Source: Mnemiopsis leidyi (taxonomy: Eukaryota > Ctenophora > Tentaculata > Lobata > Bolinopsidae). From it: a stretch of 20,944 nt of DNA. The notes beneath the pieces are model-generated. The model worked only from the letters and a program-made list of their open reading frames with translations, was not told the DNA's origin and ran no database searches. The stretch is from assembly GCA_000226015.1 (NCBI GenBank), contig JH154976.1:59589-80532 (forward strand), in the 5' to 3' direction. The position numbers were made by a program, and so were the translations under genes. Positions 15,651 through 20,944 of the stretch are shown here, piece by piece (position 1 is the stretch's first letter; every line of letters begins with the position of its first letter).

Positions 15651-16302
15651 AATCTCTTTAAAATTAATCTCTCTAATCTCAAAACGCTTTTCAAAACTCT
15701 ATAGCCAATTACAAATTTAAAATCAAAACCTCAAGCTATCAAACTTGTTGTATTTGCACTCATAAAAATCTAAAGCCTCCCAAATTTAAACTCTCTAATG
15801 TATCTTCTTTGGAGGAAGAAGAAAGAACTGGGGGTGAAGTAGGAGTAGCTTCTGATTGGGCACGATCTGAGGTCAACGGAGGAGGAGGAGGACTGGGAGG
15901 ACCTGGAGTAAGCTCTTCGCAAACTTTAAGTCGCGCTTTGAGTCTAGGTTATAATACTTACGACCCTTCGAGACTCTGTGACGGGACTGGTTAGGGTTGT
16001 TAATTGTTATACTTTGTGTTTTTATGCTTTGGTTATACGTTACGATTATATTTGGTTACGATTATGTTTGATCTGGAGAACATTAAAGCACCAAAAAATG
16101 GATCATAATAGATTTTCTTGATTTAACTACTGGCGTACAAGATTTACTAGATTTACAAGATTTAAAAATAGTTTGTAACATACAGTTCAATGTTATACAA
16201 ATCACACAAGTGTTAAATAGGCGTATGAACCCTCCTAGCTAACTTACTCCCATTTGTGTTCCAAGTTCTACAATGGAAATAGTCCATATGAATTTCTATT
16301 TT
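15651..16302. repeat. 652-bp tandem duplication, unit 1
   Basis: This unit aligns without net indel to 16303-16941 and is almost identical, so the duplication is recent. It ends at about 16289, where the second unit continues into CGATTTCCGGAGG and coil-encoding sequence. Unit 1 is therefore cut short there. Confidence 0.9.
15760..15948 (-). CDS. Pro/Ser-rich open frame in unit 1
   Basis: The minus strand reads LKVCEELTPGPPSPPPPP, then LTSDRAQSEATPTSPPV, a Ser run and KEDTLESLNLGGFRFL before a stop. The composition is that of a disordered linker. Unit 2 (16412-16600) keeps the frame, and the diverged unit 3 (17641-17847) keeps most of it. The plus strand over the same bases is also open for 61 codons (Gly/Glu-rich, ending YDPSRLCDGTG), so strand choice is uncertain. 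I favour minus because the neighbouring conserved exon (16891-17217, GGA/GTAAGT donor) is on that strand and upstream. Changes between units 1 and 2 are mostly amino-acid-changing, so no selective constraint is visible. Confidence 0.33.
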   Translation of the reverse strand, partial: PRLKARLKVCEELTPGPPSPPPPPLTSDRAQSEATPTSPPVLSSSSKEDTLESLNLGGFRFL

Positions 16303-16941
16303 AATCTCTTTAAAATTAATTTCTCTAATCTCAAAACGCTTTTCAAAACTCTATAGCCAATTACAAATTTAAAATCAAAACCTCAAGCTATCAAACTTGT
16401 TGTATTTGCACTCATAAAAATCTAAAACCTCCCAAATCTAAAATCTCTAATGTATCTTCTTTGGAGGAAGGAGAGGGAACTGGGGGTGAAGTAGGAGTAG
16501 CTTCTGATTGGGCACGATCTGAGGTCAACGGAGGAGGAGTAGGACTGGGAGGACCTGGAGTAAGCTCTTTGCAAAGTTTAAGTCGCGCTTTGAGTCCAGG
16601 TTATAATACTTACGACCCGTCGAGACTCTGTGACGGGACTGGTTAGGGTTGTTAATTGTTATACTTTGTGTTTTTATGCTTTGGTTATACGTTACGATTA
16701 TATTTGGTTACGATTATGTTTGATCTGGAGAACATTAAAGCACCAAAAAATGGATCATAATAGATTTTCTTGATTTAACTACTGGCGTACAAGATTTACA
16801 AGATTTACAAGATTTAAAAATAGTTTGTAACATACAGTTCAATGTTATACAAATCACACAAGTGTTAAATAGGCGTATGAACCCTCCTAGCTAACTTACT
16901 CCCATTTGTGTTCCAAGTTCTACAATGGAAATAGTCCATAT
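16303..16941. repeat. 652-bp tandem duplication, unit 2
   Basis: This is the second unit, beginning AATCTCTTTAAAATTAAT as in unit 1. Differences are scattered single bases. It runs without a break into the coil-encoding block at 16942-17217, which unit 1 lacks. Confidence 0.9.
16412..16600 (-). CDS. Pro/Ser-rich open frame in unit 2
   Basis: This is the counterpart of 15760-15948: LKLCKELTPGPPSPTPPP, LTSDRAQSEATPTSPPVP and KEDTLEILDLGGFRFL with the same stop. It would be the exon following the one ending at 16900 on the minus strand, about 300 bp downstream. An exact acceptor is unclear, since several AGs occur upstream of the Pro run. Confidence 0.33.
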   Translation of the reverse strand, partial: PGLKARLKLCKELTPGPPSPTPPPLTSDRAQSEATPTSPPVPSPSSKEDTLEILDLGGFRFL

Positions 16942-17217
16942 CGATTTCCGGAGGAAGGTCGTTTTTAGATGCTCCGTCTTTCTGTTGCTCTTTCTGTTGC
17001 TGTCAAATCCGTCACGGATCTGCAGTTTCGAGGTTATTGCAAAACCGCAACCAAAGACAGTAGTATCTCTAACCCTTCTGTGATTTTCCCAATCATACTC
17101 TCGCATTTCTTGCTCTACCTGCCTCTGTCTTTTCTCTTCTTCTTCTTCTATTCTTCTCTTTCTCTTCATGTTCTTCTCTCTTTCTGCACACTCTATGTAA
17201 CTTAGGTAATCAGTTAC
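16891..17217 (-). CDS. Coiled-coil exon, copy B (unknown protein)
   Basis: This 108-codon minus-strand frame has an N-terminal part that is a charged coil (REKNMKRKRRIEEEEEKR, then QRQVEQEMREYDWENHRR), shared in frame with 13913-14131. The C-terminal part reads TTVFGCGFAITSKLQIRDGF and ends WTISIVELGTQMG. It is shared in frame with 18090-18296, where the only length change is one codon. After Met-Gly the sequence is GGA/GTAAGT, a perfect donor, so the exon probably ends at 16900 and the apparent stop at 16891 is intronic. Frame-preserving divergence in both halves argues that this was a real exon. No domain is recognised. Pro/Ser-rich frames follow downstream. Confidence 0.48.
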   Translation of the reverse strand, partial: VTDYLSYIECAEREKNMKRKRRIEEEEEKRQRQVEQEMREYDWENHRRVRDTTVFGCGFAITSKLQIRDGFDSNRKSNRKTEHLKTTFLRKSIWTISIVELGTQMGVS

Positions 17218-17573
17218 CTAATAACTATGTTTCATTTAAGACAATTACAATTTCTAGTAATATACGTCTTCATAAACAATCAAATAATAAACTCTATATA
17301 ATGATAGATAACGTTTTTTACTTTTCAAATCATACGTTATGGAAAACTATCTTCTATACCAAATCATACGTAATGGAAAACTATCTTCTTTACCAATATT
17401 CGTAAGCCTATTCCGCCATGCTTTGGTGAAAGGTAGATAGTCCTGGTTTCCTGCTCTTATATGTAACGTTAGCTTGATGTAAAGGTCTTTGTTTTAAGCC
17501 TGAATTGCATCACAATTTTTGTTTGATTTATTATCTTTTTGTAAATGTTATAAACAATTTATGGTCTGCGTGT
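17112..17573. repeat. Paralogous block matching 13948-14870 (empty site for the MITE)
   Basis: This has the same order of landmarks as the left block, without the 333-bp insertion and without the 32-bp flanking repeats. A 40-bp AT-rich segment containing CAAATCATACGT is duplicated locally at 17325-17390. Confidence 0.8.
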
Positions 17574-17640
17574 TGTCATTGAATCTTGCACTATTGACAT
17601 CGTTCGGAGTTCGGCCTTACAGCCGAGGTTATTGACATCG

Positions 17641-17847
17641 TTATTCGTTACTAATCGATAGGCCAAAATTGATAATAACAACGGAGGATCCAGAGGAAGG
17701 AGAGGGACTAGGACAGGAGGTGCTGACGTCTCGATCTTGGAGGTCTTGGGAGGAAGAAGAAGGAACTGGGGGTGAAGTAGGAGTAGCTTCTGATTGGGCA
17801 CGATCTGAGGTCAACGGATGAGGAGGAGGACTGGGATGACCTGGAGT
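17641..17847 (-). pseudogene. Pro/Ser-rich open frame in diverged unit 3
   Basis: The minus strand reads TPGHPSPPPHPLTSDRAQSE, ATPTSPPVPSSSS, then diverges from units 1 and 2 into QDLQDRDVSTSCPSPSPSSG and SSVVIINFGLSISNE before a stop. The codon for the Glu preceding Leu-Thr-Pro is TAG here (17851-17853), so this copy is interrupted upstream. Its plus strand, unlike units 1 and 2, has in-frame stops (for example GGA to TGA at about 17818), which again favours the minus strand. Confidence 0.35.
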
Positions 17848-18089
17848 AAGCTATTCGCAAACTTTAAGTCGCGCTTTGAGTCCAGGTTATAATACTTACG
17901 ACTCGTCGAGACTCCGTGACGGGACTGGTTAGGGTTGTTATACTCTATTACTTTGTGTTGTTATACTTTGGTTATATGTTACAATTATATTTGGTTACGA
18001 TTATGTTTGTTCTGGAGAACATCAAAGCACCAAAAATTGGATCATTATAGATTTTCTTGATTTAACTATTTGCGTATGAACCCTCCTAG

Positions 18090-18296
18090 CTAACTTACTC
18101 CCATTTGTGTTCCAAGTTCTACAATGGAAATAGTCCATATGTATTTCCGGAGGAGGGTCGTTTTTAGATGCTTGGTCTTTCTGTTGCTTCCGAGCACGTC
18201 AAATCCGTCACGGATCTGCAGTTTCGAGGTCATTGCAAAACTGCACCCAAAGACAGTAGTATAAAAGTACCTTTCATGTATCTTTGGTGTATAAAG
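18090..18296 (-). CDS. Exon paralogous to the C-terminal half of 16891-17217
   Basis: The minus strand reads TTVFGCSFAMTSKLQIRDGF, then a variable Asn/Arg/Lys patch one codon shorter than in the partner, then HLKTTLLRK and WTISIVELGTQMG before the same GGA/GTAAGT donor (exon end 18099). The N-terminal coil is replaced by YTPKIHERYFY. Conservation of frame, of the donor and of most residues suggests former translation. It sits about 240 bp upstream of the Pro/Ser-rich frame 17641-17847 on the coding strand, the same order as in unit 2. Confidence 0.45.
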   Translation of the reverse strand, partial: LYTPKIHERYFYTTVFGCSFAMTSKLQIRDGFDVLGSNRKTKHLKTTLLRKYIWTISIVELGTQMGVS

Positions 18297-18436
18297 TTAA
18301 ACTCCGGCGATTCTTCTATGCTTGTATTCTTAAACCCTCCCATCGTTTGAAAATATAACCTGAACCTTGGAAAGTTAGGTGACTGAGTGAAATTTTACTA
18401 ACGTTTTCAAAGGTAGATAGAGATGGGTGCCTACGT

Positions 18437-18583
18437 TCATTTATCTCTATTTTCAGAAGATTCTAATGCCTCTAACACCTTTAATTTCATGTACTCTAAA
18501 AGCCCCTCGATATCTGTTGTCTCGATACATGTTTGTGATTTTGCATAGAGGCCGTGCTTTATTTCTGCATCATGAACCCCTCT
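18437..18583 (-). CDS. Terminal exon of an unknown gene
   Basis: A textbook acceptor (TCTCTTTAAATTTTCAG) precedes a 48-codon minus-strand frame: RGVHDAEIKHGLYAKSQTCI, ETTDIEGLLEYMKLKVLEAL, ESSENRDK and stop at 18437-18439. Its composition is protein-like and helix-prone, with no low complexity. It joins in phase 0 to the exon ending at 18703. I do not recognise the family. It has no visible damage, unlike most exons in the window, and it is not duplicated here. Confidence 0.5.
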   Translation of the reverse strand, partial: RGVHDAEIKHGLYAKSQTCIETTDIEGLLEYMKLKVLEALESSENRDK

Positions 18584-18702
18584 CTGAAAATTTAAAGAGA
18601 CACTAAATAACCTAATACAGAATAAAATTACAATAAGACTTCGGTACACTTGGTATTGTATACTGAAAGTGAAGACCAAGGTTTGGTACCTAAAACTCTC
18701 AC

Positions 18703-18786
18703 CTGAAAAGCACCAACAAGTTGAACACAAAAGGCATCAGGATAATCATCAACTGTTAAAACTGTAATGACTGTACTGTAGTATTC
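18703..18786 (-). CDS. Penultimate exon of the same unknown gene
   Basis: The minus strand reads EYYSTVITVLTVDDYPDAF, then CVQLVGAFQ, and ends at CAG/GTGAGA, a consensus donor. The intron to 18584 is 119 bp with GT-AG ends, a common size for compact invertebrate genes. The upstream border is uncertain: a stop lies just above the Glu codon, and AGs at about 18764-18785 could be the acceptor. Together the two exons give about 76 residues of continuous sequence. Confidence 0.45.
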
Positions 18787-18789
18787 AAC

Positions 18790-19091
18790 TCGTTATACCA
18801 ACAGAATCACGGGAAAAGGTTTATTCTTACGTGAAGTACTCATTATCTCGTTGCTTAAATGAAACAGGCCATCTTAATCTATATAATACGTTCCTTGCTG
18901 TAACTTTTCTTCATTTCCCTTCCTTTCCCTTCTCGTTCTTTCCTTATCTTATCCTTCCATTTTCTACCGTTGATCGACTTCAACTAAGATTTAATTTTAC
19001 AAATATATGATAAAAATGTGCACCCGCTGCAAGCAATGAAAAGTGTTTCACGAGTAAGCTGTACCAAAATTACTCAAAATATTATGTACCT
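18790..19091. other. Non-coding stretch with a pyrimidine-rich tract
   Basis: This includes a run rich in C and T at 18895-18968, which on the minus strand could encode a Lys/Glu-rich segment resembling the charged exons elsewhere, but no acceptor or partner was found. Confidence 0.3.
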
Positions 19092-19531
19092 TCAACAACA
19101 GCTCAGCGAAGAGAAGTATGTAAGCTCTGCAGTCAGCGTTCCCCAACCGGGTTGAGTAACCCTGGCGACGTCTCCTTTCAGCCTTCCTGCGTAAACATTG
19201 ACATTTAAAACAGTGATGAGGTTCATAATCGCCGTTAAAGTTGGAGTTTGATATAACAATTTAACTCTTTCTGGTTTGCCTTTTAACCAAACGTTATAAC
19301 ATATTCTGCAATTATCAATTGTACATTTTATGAGCCACTTGCTGAAGTTGTCTTCAAGGTCGCCATACACTCTTTAGCCGTTACAATTGTAACTGTCGTA
19401 AATAGTCATTATTTTTGTTGTATGGTCACAAGACACAAGAGCCAACGATCGTTAATGCAGACTGTTGTCGAAATGGTAAGTCCGCAATTGATGGAGTGGC
19501 TCACTTTTTGGGCCCATTTGTCTTTCTTCAC
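19092..19531 (-). pseudogene. Ulp1/SENP-like exon, copy 3 (decayed)
   Basis: The minus strand starts VKKDKWAQKVSHSINCGLTI, but the acceptor base has changed (CAAG in place of CAGG), the catalytic His-Trp is Arg-Trp (NDRWLL), and a stop follows VTIQQK. The second part, open in another frame, reads LEDNFSKWLIKCTIDNCRIC then YNVWLKGKPERVKLLYQTPT, longer than copies 1 and 2 at this end. It is clearly non-functional, but useful because it shows how the family's reading frame continued after the point where the other copies stop. Confidence 0.55.
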
Positions 19532-19560
19532 TTGAAATTTACCCCCACGTGTAAAACTAT

Positions 19561-20097
19561 AGGATTTAGGTAAGTCTAAAGTCTGGGCTTAAGATAAATC
19601 CTTTGATAAGTGAACATAGAGGTTGAAACCTCGGGTTGAATAACGTGACACATATGTTCACGGGTTGCAGCTCCTGATGCCGTCTTTTTTGTTTTTTTTT
19701 TTCAATATTAACTTATAAAAGAACTTGGTATAATAAGAAACTAATATAAATATCTCCTCAAACATAATCAATACAGCAAACTGTTTGACATCTGCAATTT
19801 TTACATAACTCCACTATGCACTTAAAATATTTTTTGATCGACCTGATAAAACCTAAGTTCAGTTTTAAAAAGAATTTTAGATTTAACCTTATTGACCTTT
19901 TTTGAAATTGTTCACCTGCATCAGTGCATTTCAAAATGGTTTTATGATCTGTTTCCGAAAATTTTGAAAAAATTCTATGTTGATTTCAGGAATTTTACGG
20001 CTGGTATTGACTTTTCTGAGTTGCACCCCCTGCTATTATGAATGAATTGAGCAATTGGGTTCATAGTCTCAACATGATTAAATAGTCCCATTGGCCA
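19561..20097. other. AT-rich non-coding stretch
   Basis: I see no gene. A T-run at about 19684-19702 and otherwise unordered sequence lie downstream of the peptidase exon at 20098, so its 3' untranslated region and poly(A) site could fall here. No AATAAA was noted close to the stop on the minus strand. Confidence 0.4.
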
Positions 20098-20714
20098 TCA
20101 CATCTTGTGGTGAATCATGCCCATCACCCAGTCTCTTATCTCTTGGCGAGTTGTTTTCTTGATTGGCAAACCAAACAAGATCGACTTCTGGCGTTTGCCA
20201 AAAGAAAGATACCACAGTCCCCAGAACGTTCGTCTTGTCTCGGCACTTCCTCGGTGTCAACTGATTTAAATTTCAGCGATCCCAAGTTTCCCAATCTGTT
20301 CAGTATATCAGCCTGACCGACTATCCCAGGTAAGGAATCATATGCACTAATACCGCTTTTGCTAACTACCAGAAGCACCCAGTGGTTTTTGTGGCAGCAT
20401 GGGATCAGCACAGAGGTCGTAGGATCCTCCGCCCTGTTTCTGAGCAGCACATCGACATGCGTTTGCCAGAAAGCACGCAACTTATAGCCGGGTCGAAGGA
20501 GCTCCCAGACATCTGAAGTCAAAACGTGATACTTCGGATTCTTAGCTTCTTCTGCAGCCAAAGTCAAAGCCGCATCTATAATATTTGATCCAACCCACCT
20601 GTTCTCTGCCAAGCTCTCGAAGTCCTTACTGTACAACTTAATGGTCCCCAAACGGCATATGTGGTCGAGCTCTTCCTGAACTTCAGTGTTCGATGATTCA
20701 ACGTCTATCACGTT
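20098..20714 (-). CDS. Ulp1/SENP-like cysteine peptidase (C48), catalytic exon, one frameshift
   Basis: An acceptor (TTATCTTCATCAG) opens this minus-strand exon at 20714. The frame from Met 20711 has the full C48 order: DFESLAENRWVGSNIIDAAL (N-terminal helix), VLIPCCHKNHWVLLVV (catalytic His110), ISAYDSL (Asp125), VPRQDERSGDCGIFLL (Gln159 for the oxyanion hole, nucleophile Cys166). These enzymes cut SUMO or related modifiers from lysine. After LANA the frame degrades, but the +1 frame continues as QKSILFGLPIKKTTRQEIRD and WVMGMIHHKM to a stop at 20098-20100, a typical C48 ending. A one-base frameshift therefore sits at about 20185-20195: a recent mutation, an assembly error, or a pseudogene. 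It is a relative of the decayed pieces at 7149, 11285 and 19092. Confidence 0.75.
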
Positions 20715-20748
20715 CTGATGAAGATAATATTAAAAAATCAATATCGGC

Positions 20749-20944
20749 AAAACGAAGAGGAAGAGTGAAGGAGGGGAGGAAGAGAGGAGGAAAAGGATGA
20801 GAGGAGGAAAGGACGAGAGGAGGAGAGGAGGAGAGGAGGAGAGGAGGAGAGGAGGAGAGGAGGAGAGGAGGAGAGGAGGAGAGGAGGAGGAGAGGAGGAG
20901 AGGAGGAGAGGAGGAGAGGAGGAGAGGAGGAGAGGAGGAGAGGA
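20749..20944. repeat. Purine-only microsatellite, AGAGGAGG unit
   Basis: An irregular GA-rich lead-in becomes an 8-bp repeat of AGAGGAGG from about 20816 to the window end, with one GAGGAGGAGG interruption at 20881-20890. After C at 20814, all 130 bases to the edge are purines. It lies upstream of the peptidase exon, in its presumed intron. Confidence 0.95.

Noticed and set aside
16969..17205. 78-codon plus-strand frame rich in Leu, Phe and Ser
   Set aside because: It is opposite the charged coil. The Ser/Phe/Leu run is simply the complement of Lys/Glu/Arg codons, and the minus frame is preserved among paralogues.
1..20944. CRISPR array or bacterial operon features
   Set aside because: No regularly spaced identical repeats with unique spacers, no ribosome-binding sites and clear eukaryotic introns and LINE content.

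Overview
This window looks like AT-rich, intron-bearing animal DNA, most likely from an invertebrate. Candidate exons are short and bounded by GT/AG sites, there are no bacterial-type operons, and much of the sequence is transposon or duplicated, decaying gene pieces. I cannot name the species. A 10-N assembly gap lies at 10156-10165, so the linkage of the two halves is inferred by the assembler.

Region 1 (1-4250, minus strand) is most of a non-LTR retrotransposon of the CR1/jockey-like type. It has a short 5' leader with a 26-bp doublet, ORF1 (coiled coil, RRM-like domain, basic C-terminal domain), and ORF2 (two consecutive C4HC3 zinc fingers, an APE-type endonuclease, and a reverse transcriptase with a FADD box). 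ORF2 is broken by one single-base frameshift near 1880-1891 and a second near 18. The 3' end lies outside the window.

Region 2 (4250-13230) is dominated by minus-strand pieces of two decayed gene types in repeated cassettes. One resembles the C-terminal part of a USP-type (C19) deubiquitinase (7921-8345, 8643-8808, 12181-12609). The other resembles a Ulp1/SENP-type (C48) peptidase with a small Cys-containing exon, charged or coiled-coil exons and split catalytic exons (7149-7802, 11285-12039, with fragments at 4249-4354, 10801-11099 and 19092-19531). The cassettes share disabling changes, so at least part of the decay came before duplication. Insertions include a segment flanked by a 20-bp direct repeat (12610-13208) and an LTR-like block (8809-9980).

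Region 3 (13450-18310) holds another duplicated family: minus-strand coiled-coil ORFs at 13913-14131 and 16891-17217, a conserved partner at 18090-18296, and a 652-bp tandem duplication with a third diverged copy carrying Pro/Ser-rich minus-strand ORFs. A 333-bp MITE-like insertion (14189-14521) can be recognised because the paralogous copy is an empty site.

Region 4 (18430-20944) has a convincing two-exon gene end of unknown function (18437-18786), a third dead Ulp1 fragment, the best Ulp1-like peptidase exon of the window (20098-20714, His-Asp-Gln-Cys all present but with one frameshift near the C-terminus), and a 130-nt uninterrupted purine tract running off the right edge.

Overall the striking feature is the same-strand clustering of ubiquitin/SUMO-type isopeptidase-like sequences that have been duplicated, broken and invaded by transposons. 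I see no intact new system, and the proposed co-organisation is an inference from short exons.
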